A stretch of 7,151 nt of DNA from Solirubrobacterales bacterium (GTDB lineage: Bacteria; Actinomycetota; Thermoleophilia; Solirubrobacterales; Solirubrobacteraceae), in assembly GCA_019240015.1 (NCBI GenBank), contig JAFAZB010000093.1, positions 1-7,151 of the forward strand, given 5' to 3'. Both the position numbers and the translations under genes were made by a program. Position 1 is the first letter of the stretch, and each line of letters opens with the position of its first letter. This document shows, piece by piece, positions 1 through 6,701 of this stretch. The notes below the pieces were generated by a model. The model was not told the DNA's origin. It made no database searches and saw only the letters and a list, made by a program, of their open reading frames with translations.

Positions 1-1202
1 TGGCGGCGCTCGGCTCTGTCCGGGCGCTCGAAGCGCGCGGCGCGCAGCGGTTCACTCAGATCGCCGCCGGCTGGCGGGCGCTGGTGGCGCAGGCGCTGCT
101 CGACGGGACCGACGGGCCTCCTGGGGCCGGGCTGGTGGCGCTCGGCGGGTTCGCGTTCGATCAGCTTGGCGGGAGCTCCCCCGGCTGGAGCGGGTTTGCC
201 CCGGGGTCGCTGGTCGTTCCAGAGCTGTCGCTCGCGCGGCGTGGGAGCGAGACCTGGCTGACGGTCAACGCCGAGGTGACAGCGGACGACACGGTGGAGG
301 ACTTGCGCAACCGCATCGAGCGCCGGCTCGGCGAGCTCCGCGAGGCGCCGTTGCCGCTGCTCGACCCCTCGCCTGCCGGCGGGTACGCGGTTATCAGCCC
401 GATCCCACCGGTCCACTACGAGGAGGCGGTCGCGCGGGCCGTGCAACGGATCCGGGCCGGAGAGCTCGAGAAGATCGTGCTGGCCCGCGAAGTCGAGGTG
501 CACGCGCCGATCGACCACGACCCCGCCGCCGTACTGGGCGTCCTGCGCGAGGCCTTCCCATCCTGCTACGCGTTCGCCGTGGGGCGCGGCGACGCCACGT
601 TCGTGGCCGCGAGCCCGGAGCTGCTGGTGCGCAAGGAGGGGCAGCGGGCGAGCACCGTGGCGCTGGCCGGGTCGATGCGGCGCAGCGCCGACCCGGCGGT
701 CGACGACCACCTCGGCGAGCGGCTGCTGCGCAGCGACAAGGACCGTGAGGAGAACGCGATCGTGGCGCGGAGGATCGCTCGGGTACTCCGGCCTCATTCG
801 GTCTGGGTGACAGCCGCCTCGGAGCCGGTCCTCGCACGGGTCGCGAACATCCAGCACCTCGCCTCACCGATCCGCGCGCAGCTCGCCGCCTCGGTGGGCG
901 CGATCGAGCTGGCCGGGCTGCTGCACCCCACCCCGGCGGTGGGCGGAGAACCGCGCGAGGCCGCGCTCGCGCTGATTCCCGCGCTCGAGGGTCTCGATCG
1001 TGGCTGGTATGCGGGCCCCGTCGGCTGGACCGACGCCGCGGGCGACGGCGAGTTCTGCGTCGCGCTCCGCTGCGCACTGCTGCGCGGGCGGCGGGCGCGT
1101 TGCTATGCCGGGTGCGGGATCGTGCGCGACTCCGACCCGGCTGCCGAGCTCGCGGAATCGGAGATCAAGCTCGAGGCGACGCTGCCGGTGCTCGCCGGCT
1201 GA
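1..1202 (+). CDS. menF: Isochorismate synthase MenF, 5'-truncated by the window edge
   Basis: Converts chorismate to isochorismate, the committed step into menaquinone synthesis; Mg-dependent and cytosolic. The frame is open from base 3, and the residues before the GTG at 84 (ending GWRALVAQAL) read like family sequence that precedes the conserved GGFAFD segment. The gene therefore starts left of the window and the GTG at 84 is not its start. Counting from base 84, chorismate-binding-family motifs appear in order: KIVLAREVEV, SPELLVRKEG, ALAGSMRR, DREENAIVARRI, NIQHLASPI, HPTPAVGGEPREAAL, YAGPVGW and YAGCGIV, then the ELAESEIKLE helix that carries the metal-binding Glu in this family. HPTPAVGG together with YAGCGIV favours isochorismate synthase over anthranilate or aminodeoxychorismate synthase, and the men neighbours agree. 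Salicylate synthase is the main alternative and is unlikely here. The TGA at 1200-1202 directly abuts the stop codon of convergent menD. Confidence 0.95.
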   Translation, partial: AALGSVRALEARGAQRFTQIAAGWRALVAQALLDGTDGPPGAGLVALGGFAFDQLGGSSPGWSGFAPGSLVVPELSLARRGSETWLTVNAEVTADDTVEDLRNRIERRLGELREAPLPLLDPSPAGGYAVISPIPPVHYEEAVARAVQRIRAGELEKIVLAREVEVHAPIDHDPAAVLGVLREAFPSCYAFAVGRGDATFVAASPELLVRKEGQRASTVALAGSMRRSADPAVDDHLGERLLRSDKDREENAIVARRIARVLRPHSVWVTAASEPVLARVANIQHLASPIRAQLAASVGAIELAGLLHPTPAVGGEPREAALALIPALEGLDRGWYAGPVGWTDAAGDGEFCVALRCALLRGRRARCYAGCGIVRDSDPAAELAESEIKLEATLPVLAG

Positions 1203-2903
1203 TCAGGACCGGCTCACTGCGGCTTGGACCGCTTCGCCGATCCGGCGATGCAGCTCCAGGTTCTGCTCGCGATCGGTCCTCACCTCGATCAGGCTGCTCA
1301 GCGGGGACTCGAGCGAGCGCTCGATCGCGCCGCGCAGCTGATCGACCGTCTGAGCGAGCTCGTATCCGCAGCCGAACAAGGCCGCCGCATGCGAGAACTC
1401 CAGTCCATGCGGGGTCGCGACGTGCTCCTCGAACGCCTCGCCCTCGCCCGCGACGGGGAGGAAGTGGAAGATCCCGCCGCCGTCGTTGTTGAGCAGCACG
1501 AGCGTCAGCGACAGCCCCAGCCGGCGCGCCGCGAGCAGGCCGCCGATGTCGTGCGCGAGCGCCACGTCTCCCGTCAAGAGGACCACCGGTCCCTCGCCGG
1601 CGCCAGCCGCGCCGAACGCCGAGGAGACGGTCCCGTCGATGCCGTTGGCGCCGCGATTCGAGAGCACCCGGGGCGGCGCCTGGAGCACCGGGAAGAACGA
1701 CTCGAGGTCACGGACCGGCATCGAGGAGGCGACGTACAGCGTCGCACGAGCCGGCAGCCATTCGCCCAGCTTCGCCGCCACCAGCGGCTCGGACAGGCGC
1801 TCGCCGAGCGTGGCGGCGATCGCGCTCGTGGCCGCTGCGTCGGCGGCGCGCCAGGACTGGAGCCAGCCGCTCTGATCGGCGACCATCTGCCCGCCGGACG
1901 CCGCGGCCAGCAGCGCGCGCACCGGGGTCACCGTGTGCAGCCCGACGACGGCGTCGGGATCGCGCCAGCGCAGCGAGGGCCCGATCGTGATCTGGGGCAC
2001 TTCCAGCCCCGCCAGCCAGGCGCGCAGCGGCTTTGAGGTCGGCAGGTCCCCGATCCGGAAAACGAACCGGGGGCGATGCTCGCCCACGAAGCCCGGATCG
2101 CGGAGCAGGGCGTCGTAGTGCGCGATCGCGGCCTCACCCCGTCTGGCCCCCGACATCGGGTCGGCGAGCAGGGGGATGCCGGCGGCGGCGGCGAACGCTC
2201 CGAGCAACGGGCCCGTGGTCTCGCTTTCCGGCTCCGCTCCCGCGACGATCACCGCGCGATCGAAGCGGTGTGGACCGGCGATGCTCGGCGTCGGCTCGGG
2301 GACGTCCACCCGTACCCAGGGCTCGCCGTCCGCGCGGCCGCTGTGGTCCTCGGGTAGCGGCTGCTCGAGCACCAACGGCTCGCGCAACGGGAGGTTCAGG
2401 TGCACCGGGCCGGCGGGCTGCCCCGCCGCGGTGAAGTACGCCCGGCAGGCCAGCATGCGGACGAACCGCAGCGCTTCCGGGGTCGCGCGCTCGACCCCCA
2501 CCTCGTAGAACCACTTGACCGCGTCGCCGTACAGCTTCAGCTGGTCGATCGTCTGTCCCGCGCCGACGTCGCGCAGCTCGGGCGGTCGATCCGCGGTCAG
2601 GACGATCAGCGGCACGCGCGCGTGGAATGCTTCGATCACAGCGGGCGCGAGGTTGGCCGCCGCGGTTCCGGACGTGCAGGTGACGGCCACCGGGCGCCCT
2701 GTGGCCTTGGCCGCGCCGAGCGCGAAGAAGCCGGCGCAGCGCTCGTCCAGGTGTGACCAGCAGCGGATCCGCGGCTCACGCACCAGCGACAGCACGATCG
2801 GCGTGCAGCGGGAGCCGGGCGAGGTGCAGGCGTGCTTGAGCCCGCAGCGCGCCAGCTCGTCGCACAGCGCTCGCAGGAGCAGGTAGCTGTCGGAGGCGGT
2901 CAT
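1203..2903 (-). CDS. menD: SEPHCHC synthase MenD (ThDP-dependent)
   Basis: 2-succinyl-5-enolpyruvyl-6-hydroxy-3-cyclohexene-1-carboxylate synthase. It uses thiamine diphosphate and Mg to decarboxylate 2-oxoglutarate and add the product to isochorismate. The protein has 566 residues, close to the roughly 556 of E. coli MenD. The N-terminal ThDP domain has TSPGSR (about 27-32), HLDER with the cofactor-activating Glu near residue 54, TSGTAAANL (about 78-86) and TADRPPELRD (about 106-115). The C-terminal ThDP domain has NRGANGIDGTVS (about 420) and the metal/diphosphate motif starting GDVALAHDIGG and ending LLNNDGGGIFHFLP (about 445-485). I chose the ATG at 2903-2901 (MTASDSYLLL) because upstream in-frame residues do not resemble MenD and lie antisense to the start of menH. 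No strong Shine-Dalgarno sequence precedes it. The start codon overlaps the divergent menH start, and the stop abuts the menF stop. Confidence 0.96.
   Translation of the reverse strand: MTASDSYLLLRALCDELARCGLKHACTSPGSRCTPIVLSLVREPRIRCWSHLDERCAGFFALGAAKATGRPVAVTCTSGTAAANLAPAVIEAFHARVPLIVLTADRPPELRDVGAGQTIDQLKLYGDAVKWFYEVGVERATPEALRFVRMLACRAYFTAAGQPAGPVHLNLPLREPLVLEQPLPEDHSGRADGEPWVRVDVPEPTPSIAGPHRFDRAVIVAGAEPESETTGPLLGAFAAAAGIPLLADPMSGARRGEAAIAHYDALLRDPGFVGEHRPRFVFRIGDLPTSKPLRAWLAGLEVPQITIGPSLRWRDPDAVVGLHTVTPVRALLAAASGGQMVADQSGWLQSWRAADAAATSAIAATLGERLSEPLVAAKLGEWLPARATLYVASSMPVRDLESFFPVLQAPPRVLSNRGANGIDGTVSSAFGAAGAGEGPVVLLTGDVALAHDIGGLLAARRLGLSLTLVLLNNDGGGIFHFLPVAGEGEAFEEHVATPHGLEFSHAAALFGCGYELAQTVDQLRGAIERSLESPLSSLIEVRTDREQNLELHRRIGEAVQAAVSRS
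2892..2896 (+). promoter_or_regulatory. Ribosome binding site of menH
   Basis: GGAGG lies five bases before the ATG at 2902 and eight before the ATG at 2905, so it supports either as the menH start. It does not support the third in-frame ATG at 2914. The site lies wholly inside the menD coding region, in antisense to menD codons 3-5. Confidence 0.6.
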
Positions 2904-3684
2904 GATGGTCTCGATGCCGCCACCGCTCCTGCTGCTGCACGGCTTTACGCACACCGGCGCGAGCTGGGACGGGGTGATCGCGGCGCTGCGGGAACGCTAC
3001 CGAGCCCTGGCGCCCGACATCCGCGGGCACGGCAGCGCCGGCGAGCTGGCCCCGGTAACGCTGGGGGCGGTGCTCGCCGACCTGACGAGCCTCGTCGCCT
3101 CTGGCCCCCAGCTGACCGTGTGCGGATACTCGATGGGGGGCAGGATCGCGCTGCACCTGGCGTTCGCGCTCGCGACGGCGAGGACCGAGGAGGAGGAGGA
3201 GGAGGAGGAGGAGGAGCCCTCGCGGTGCCAGCGCCTGGTGCTGATCGGCGCCGGCCCCGGGATCGCCGACCCGGGCGAGCGGGCCGCCCGCCGGACCAGC
3301 GACGAGCGGCTGGCCGAGGAGCTCGAGGGGATGACGATCGAGCAGTTCGCGGCGCGGTGGGCCCGCACGCCGGTGCTGGCGGACCAGCCGGCCGACGTCA
3401 GCCGGGCGGCGCACCAGGACCGGCTCCGCAACACGCCGGCCGGCCTCGCCCGGGCGCTGCGCGGCCTCGGGACCGGGGCGCTGCCGTCGCTGTGGGACCG
3501 CCTCGCGGAGCTCGACGTTCCGGTCGCGCTGGTGGTCGGCGAGCGCGATCGCAAGTTCCGGGAGACCGCGGAGCGGATGGCGGCTCGGCTACCCGACGCC
3601 GAGCTGGTCGTCGTCGCGGGCGCCGGTCACGCGGTGCACCTCGAGGCGCCCGATCGCGTCGCGGCGGCCATCGAGGGGCGATAG
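2902..3684 (+). CDS. menH: SHCHC synthase MenH, alpha/beta hydrolase with a ten-glutamate tract
   Basis: Eliminates pyruvate from SEPHCHC, the MenD product, to form SHCHC. It is an alpha/beta-hydrolase-fold protein of 260 residues (E. coli MenH has 252). Visible motifs are LLLLHGFTHTGASW (9-22, oxyanion region), PDIRGHG (38-44), the nucleophile elbow GYSMGG with Ser77, the acid in GERDRKF (Asp216), and GAGHAVHLEAP with His243. The triad Ser-Asp-His is complete. Residues 96-105 are ten consecutive Glu, inserted in the loop between the helix after Ser77 and the strand RLVLIGAGPG, where homologues usually have a short HPERV-type turn. Start: ATG 2902 and ATG 2905 are both compatible with the GGAGG site; ATG 2914 would begin just before the first strand. 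Another alpha/beta hydrolase is formally possible, but the context and motif spacing fit MenH. The stop is TAG 3682-3684, followed by an inverted repeat. Confidence 0.92.
   Translation: MMVSMPPPLLLLHGFTHTGASWDGVIAALRERYRALAPDIRGHGSAGELAPVTLGAVLADLTSLVASGPQLTVCGYSMGGRIALHLAFALATARTEEEEEEEEEEPSRCQRLVLIGAGPGIADPGERAARRTSDERLAEELEGMTIEQFAARWARTPVLADQPADVSRAAHQDRLRNTPAGLARALRGLGTGALPSLWDRLAELDVPVALVVGERDRKFRETAERMAARLPDAELVVVAGAGHAVHLEAPDRVAAAIEGR
3187..3216 (+). repeat. Perfect (GAG)10 trinucleotide microsatellite inside menH
   Basis: Ten uninterrupted GAG codons encode Glu96-Glu105 of MenH. No GAA codon interrupts the run, so the DNA repeat is perfect over 30 bases. The unit is three bases, so gain or loss of copies would change loop length without breaking the frame. 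The tract lies in a predicted surface loop between the nucleophile helix and the next core strand. Confidence 0.95.
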
Positions 3685-3698
3685 CCGGGGGGTGCCCC

Positions 3699-3749
3699 CG
3701 AACTTTGGCGATTTGGTTCGGCCCCTCCGAACCAAATCGCCAAAGTTCG
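3699..3749. terminator. Perfect 23-bp inverted repeat between convergent menH and menC
   Basis: The left arm 3699-3721 (begins CGAACTTTGG) and right arm 3727-3749 (ends CCAAAGTTCG) are perfectly complementary around a five-base loop, CCCCT. The hairpin starts 14 bases after the menH stop and ends six bases before the menC stop on the other strand, so it is placed to end transcription from both sides. Neither side has a clear T-run, so it is not a textbook intrinsic terminator. The arms are about 52 percent GC, clearly lower than the flanking genes. It could instead be one copy of a dispersed palindromic repeat that also serves as a terminator. The rest of the 71-bp gap (3685-3755) shows nothing else. 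Confidence 0.65.
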
Positions 3750-3755
3750 CCGAGG

Positions 3756-4826
3756 TCACACCCCGTACCAACCGATCAGGCCGTCGCCCAGCCCGGGGCC
3801 GTCGGGCACCGCGATCTGACCGGCCTGCGCCGGCAACGGGTCATCGCGACCCTCGAACAGTCCCAGCGTTGCCAGGCCGCAGGCCCGATCCGGCCCGACG
3901 GCGGTGGCTGCGTGCAGCGCCGCGGCGATCCCCAGCGGGCCGTCGAGGGTCGAGGCCAGGTAGACCTCGTAGCCCGCGGCGCGGGCCCGCCGGGCCGCAT
4001 CGAGCAACCCCGTGATCCCGCCGCAGCTCACGACCTTCAGACAGATCAGCTCGCACACCCGGCGCTCCAGCGCGCCGGGCCGCGAGGCCGATTCGTCGAG
4101 CGCGACCGGCACCGGGCTGTCGGCCGCCACCGCGGCGATCGGCTCGAGCCCGCTCGCGGGCTCTTCGCACAGTTCGATGCCGACCGGCTCCAGAGCTCGC
4201 AGCGAGGCCAGCGCCTCCTCCACCGACCACGCGCCGTTGGCGTCGACCCGGATCGCGATTCGAGGGCCGGTCGCGGCGCGGACGGCCGCGAGCCGGCCGG
4301 CGTCGTCGCCGAGCCCCACCTTCACCTTCACGCATCGAAACCCGGCCGAGCGGGCGGCGGCGCCCTGCGCGGCGGCGGTGGCACGGTCGGCGGCCGCGAT
4401 CGTGGCGTTGACCTCGATCGCACCGGCGCGCGCCGGGCCCCGGGCCGCGGCACCGGCGGTTTCACCGCGCAGCAACCGCCAGACCGGTTCGCCCGCCCGG
4501 CGCCCGCGCAGGTCCCACAGCGCGAGATCGATCGCAGCGAGCGCCTGCGGCAGCGCCGTGACCTCCGCGCAGGCGGCCAGCAGCTCTCGGTGCTGAGCAT
4601 CGCGATCGGCGGCGGCCAGAGTGTCGCGGCAGTCCTCGAGCCCAGCGCGCACCTCATCGGTCCCGACTCCGTCGTAGTGCGGCAGCGGCGCGGCCTCGCC
4701 GAAGCCCACCAGGCCGCTCGGATCCTGGAGCGTCGCCAGGACCAGCCCGCGCGAGTCCACCGCGCCGGAGCCAGAAACAAAAGGCGCGCGCAAGCGCGCC
4801 TCTATAAACCGCACCTGAAGCTTCAC
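3756..4826 (-). CDS. menC: o-Succinylbenzoate synthase MenC (enolase superfamily)
   Basis: Dehydrates SHCHC to o-succinylbenzoate, with Mg bound in an enolase-type barrel. It has 356 residues. The N-terminal capping domain begins KLQVRFIEARLRAPFV and has VGFGEAAPLP (40-49). The barrel has the catalytic pair KVK (Lys167, Lys169), metal ligands in RVDANGAW (Asp195), CEEP (Glu221) and ALDES (Asp244), and the second-side Lys264 in CLKVVSCGGIT. The related dipeptide epimerases and N-acylamino acid racemases share these residues; the men context decides for MenC. I chose the GTG at 4826-4824 because it gives the expected N-terminal strand and overlaps the menA stop as GTGA, which suggests translational coupling. 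The next in-frame GTG (4814-4812) is an alternative. Codons 3-18 include seven ending in A or T, unlike the rest of the gene, and cover a terminator-like hairpin. Confidence 0.93.
   Translation of the reverse strand: MKLQVRFIEARLRAPFVSGSGAVDSRGLVLATLQDPSGLVGFGEAAPLPHYDGVGTDEVRAGLEDCRDTLAAADRDAQHRELLAACAEVTALPQALAAIDLALWDLRGRRAGEPVWRLLRGETAGAAARGPARAGAIEVNATIAAADRATAAAQGAAARSAGFRCVKVKVGLGDDAGRLAAVRAATGPRIAIRVDANGAWSVEEALASLRALEPVGIELCEEPASGLEPIAAVAADSPVPVALDESASRPGALERRVCELICLKVVSCGGITGLLDAARRARAAGYEVYLASTLDGPLGIAAALHAATAVGPDRACGLATLGLFEGRDDPLPAQAGQIAVPDGPGLGDGLIGWYGV
4774..4803 (-). terminator. Terminator-like GC hairpin with T-rich tail inside the start of menC
   Basis: On the minus strand AGGCGCGC (4801-4794) can pair with GCGCGCCT (4789-4782) around the loop TTGC. 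The tail TTTGTTTC (4781-4774) follows directly. This has the form of an intrinsic terminator acting on transcription from menB and menA. It begins 21 bases after the menA stop but lies within menC codons 8-18, so it cannot simply end the operon. It may cause partial termination (attenuation) between menA and menC, or it may be coincidental, because the peptide it encodes (EARLRAPFVS) fits MenC proteins. No function is shown by sequence alone. Confidence 0.4.
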
Positions 4827-5731
4827 CGGCTCAGCAGCAACCCGGCCCCCAGCAGCACGCAGAACGACAGCTGCGTCATCCCGGTGCGGGCGAGGGCTTC
4901 GTTCAGCGACGGCCCATCGGTGCGATTGCGCACCGCACGCACGACCGTCGCGGCGATCGGGAGCGTCAGCAGCGGCAGCAGCACCCAGGCGTGCAGCGGG
5001 CCGAACAGCCACGTCAGCGGGGTCAGCAGGTACGCGAGGTACACGGTCCCGGCAAACAGCGCGCGGGTCCGCTCGCGACCCAGGCGGACCGCCAGCGTGC
5101 GCTTGCCGGCGCGCCGGTCGGTATCGATGTCCCGCACGTTGTTGACGACCAGGATGCTCGCCGCCAGCAGCCCCACCGGGACCGCGAGCGCGAACGCCTC
5201 CCAGTCGAGCCGCTTTAGCTGGACGAAGAACGAGCCGGCCACCGCCACGATCCCGAAGAACAGGAACACGAACAGCTCGCCGAGACCCTCGTACCCGTAC
5301 GGTCTCGGCCCGCCGGTATAGAGCACACCGGCCAGGATCGACGCGGCGCCGACCAGCAGCAGCTGCCAGCCCGCGACCGCGATCAGGTACGCCCCCGCCA
5401 GCACGGCCACGCCGAATGTCGCGTAGGTCGCGACCAGCACCCGCTTGGGTGGGACCAGGCCACCCGCGGTGACGCGGACGGGGCCGAGCCGATCCTCGGC
5501 ATCGGCGCCCCGGCGCGCGTCCGAGTAGTCGTTCGAGAGGTTGGTCCCGACCTGGATGAAGACCGCGCCGATCAGCGCCGCCGCGAACCGGAGCGGGTGA
5601 AAGACGTGCAGGTAGCCGGCGAGCGCGGTCCCCACCAGCACGGGCGCGACCGACGCTGGAAGCGTGCGCACCCGCGCGGCCATCAGCCAGATCCGGACCC
5701 CGCTGGTGCCGGTGGCCGCCCCGGCGGTCAT
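4823..5731 (-). CDS. menA: 1,4-Dihydroxy-2-naphthoate polyprenyltransferase MenA
   Basis: Transfers a polyprenyl chain from its diphosphate to DHNA with loss of the carboxyl group, giving demethylmenaquinone; an integral membrane enzyme of the UbiA superfamily. It has 302 residues. The first Asp-rich motif is NLSNDYSDARRGAD (Asn67, Asp68, Asp71, Asp77), followed by GPVRVTAGGL (84-92), typical of MenA. The second is NNVRDIDTDRRAGKRTLAVRLG (197-218), with Asp201, Asp203 and Asp205. Hydrophobic segments consistent with about eight or nine helices are seen, for example near 26-40, 48-62, 98-120, 122-137, 150-170, 178-197, 224-243, 247-265 and 286-300. The start is ATG 5731-5729; only a G-rich stretch, no clear Shine-Dalgarno, precedes it. 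It follows menB by 55 bases and overlaps menC by four, so it is the middle gene of a menB-menA-menC operon. Other UbiA prenyltransferases are excluded mainly by the motif details and context. Confidence 0.95.
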   Translation of the reverse strand: MTAGAATGTSGVRIWLMAARVRTLPASVAPVLVGTALAGYLHVFHPLRFAAALIGAVFIQVGTNLSNDYSDARRGADAEDRLGPVRVTAGGLVPPKRVLVATYATFGVAVLAGAYLIAVAGWQLLLVGAASILAGVLYTGGPRPYGYEGLGELFVFLFFGIVAVAGSFFVQLKRLDWEAFALAVPVGLLAASILVVNNVRDIDTDRRAGKRTLAVRLGRERTRALFAGTVYLAYLLTPLTWLFGPLHAWVLLPLLTLPIAATVVRAVRNRTDGPSLNEALARTGMTQLSFCVLLGAGLLLSR

Positions 5732-5786
5732 CGGGTGGCGGCCCCCGGCGCGATCCGCGCGTGTCCTGCCGCGCCCCGCGCGCCCA

Positions 5787-6647
5787 TCAGGCTCGGCGGG
5801 GGAACTGCGAGAAGTTCGGCGGGCGCTTCTGCAGATAGGCGTCGCGGCCCTCCTGCGCCTCCTCGCTCATGTAGAAGAGCAGGTTGGCGTCGTGGGCGAG
5901 CTGCTGGATTCCGGCCAGCCCGTCCTCGTCGGCGTTGAAGCTCGCCTTCAGCAGCCTGAGCGCGAAAGGCGACAGCGCCAGCATCTCGCGGCACCACCGC
6001 ACGGTCTCCTCCTCGAGGCGCTCCAGCGGGACGACGGCGTTGATGAGACCCATCGCCAGCGCCTCGCCGGCGTCGTACTGGCGGCACAGGAACCAGATCT
6101 CCTTGGCCTTCTTGGGTCCCACCAGCCGCGACAGGACGCTGGCCCCAAAGCCGCCGTCGAATGAGCCCACCCTCGGTCCGCTTTGGCCGAAGCGGGCGTT
6201 CTCGGCCGCGATCGTGAGATCGCACACGACGTGCAAGACGTGCCCACCGCCGATCGCATAGCCGGCGACCATCGCCACCACCGGCTTGGGCAGGCGTCGG
6301 ATCTGGATGTGGAGGTCGGTGACGTGAAAGCGGCCCACCGCCGGCTGCGCGCCGGCCGCCGCTGGATCGGCGCCGGTGACGTAACCGCCGCGCTGGCCCC
6401 GGACGCGCTGATCGCCGCCCGAACAGAAGGCCTCGGGCCCCTCGCCCGTGAGGATCACCACGCCCACCTCGGGGTCCTCGCGGGCCCGCTCGAAGGCGCT
6501 CGAGAGCTCGACCACGGTCTCCGGCCTGAAGGCGTTGCGCACCTCGGGGCGGTCGATCGTGATCTTCGCGATCCCGGCGTCTTCGCCGGTCCCGAGCTCA
6601 TAGCGAATGTCCGAGTACTCGCCGGCTGCCTTCCAGGCGACGGCCAC
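5787..6647 (-). CDS. menB: 1,4-Dihydroxy-2-naphthoyl-CoA synthase MenB
   Basis: Crotonase-family enzyme that closes the second ring, converting OSB-CoA to DHNA-CoA by an intramolecular Claisen condensation. It has 286 residues (E. coli MenB has 285). Motifs: ITIDRPEVRNAFRP (30-42), the MenB signature CSGGDQRVRG (75-84), oxyanion-hole region AGYAIGGGHVLHVVCDL (128-144), FGQSGPRVGSFDGGFG (153-168), IWFLCRQYDAGEA (184-196) and a conserved C-terminal segment with FYMSEEAQEGR. Gly157 in QSGP matches the bicarbonate-dependent MenB class (E. coli Gly156), not the class that carries Asp there, such as M. tuberculosis. The GTG start at 6647-6645 is chosen because GAGGAGG lies five bases upstream and the N-terminus (AVAWKAAGEYSDIRYE) fits homologues. 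The frame stays open much further upstream, but that runs antisense through menE. It is the first gene of the minus-strand operon. Confidence 0.96.
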   Translation of the reverse strand: MAVAWKAAGEYSDIRYELGTGEDAGIAKITIDRPEVRNAFRPETVVELSSAFERAREDPEVGVVILTGEGPEAFCSGGDQRVRGQRGGYVTGADPAAAGAQPAVGRFHVTDLHIQIRRLPKPVVAMVAGYAIGGGHVLHVVCDLTIAAENARFGQSGPRVGSFDGGFGASVLSRLVGPKKAKEIWFLCRQYDAGEALAMGLINAVVPLERLEEETVRWCREMLALSPFALRLLKASFNADEDGLAGIQQLAHDANLLFYMSEEAQEGRDAYLQKRPPNFSQFPRRA

Positions 6648-6701
6648 CGGGTCCTCCTCAAGGTAGGCAGGGTTGGCGGCGCCTGAGACTACCGTTTGGG
6701 C
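6648..6701. promoter_or_regulatory. Divergent menB/menE promoter region
   Basis: This 54-bp gap must hold, or lie next to, promoters for both directions. Two actinobacterial-type -10 candidates (TANNNT) lie back to back and share two bases: TACCGT at 6690-6695 on the plus strand and TAGTCT at 6691-6686 on the minus strand. The plus-strand box ends six bases before the menE ATG, as expected for a leaderless mRNA; no good Shine-Dalgarno precedes menE. The minus-strand box would give menB a leader of roughly 30 bases containing its GAGGAGG. I see no convincing -35 element for either, so the boxes are tentative. Confidence 0.4.
6653..6659 (-). promoter_or_regulatory. Strong ribosome binding site deciding the menB start
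   Basis: On the minus strand GAGGAGG is followed by five bases and then the GTG at 6647-6645. It is the best Shine-Dalgarno match in the window. It fixes the menB start at GTG even though the frame is open far upstream. Confidence 0.8.

Noticed and set aside
84..86. GTG at 84 as the start of menF
   Set aside because: The frame is open to the left edge, and the residues before it look like genuine isochorismate synthase sequence, so the real start is outside the window.
394..1077. Minus-strand open frame opposite menF
   Set aside because: It is an Arg/Pro/Ala/Ser-rich shadow of menF with no recognisable domain or ribosome binding site.
1224..2036. Plus-strand open frame opposite menD
   Set aside because: It is rich in Arg, Glu, Gln and Ala, which mirrors the codon bias of menD, and shows no protein family features.
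3692..4015. Small open frame beginning in the menH/menC palindrome
   Set aside because: Its first part is simply the translated inverted repeat and the rest is antisense to menC, so it is not a credible gene. The repeat itself is reported as a finding.
4827..5012. N-terminal extension of menC from the start at 5012
   Set aside because: It overlaps the menA coding region in another frame and has no MenC-like sequence; the GTG that overlaps the menA stop is better supported.
2832..5321. Very long plus-strand open frame (829 codons) across menH, menC and menA
   Set aside because: It is antisense to menC and menA and out of frame with menH, has low-complexity Arg/Gly/Ala/Pro-rich sequence, and has no family motif. 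Long spurious frames are expected at this GC content.
5732..5786. Possible regulatory element between menB and menA
   Set aside because: The 55 bases are GC-rich with only a weak short inverted repeat (CGCGGATCGCG); I see no promoter, terminator or riboswitch that can be supported.
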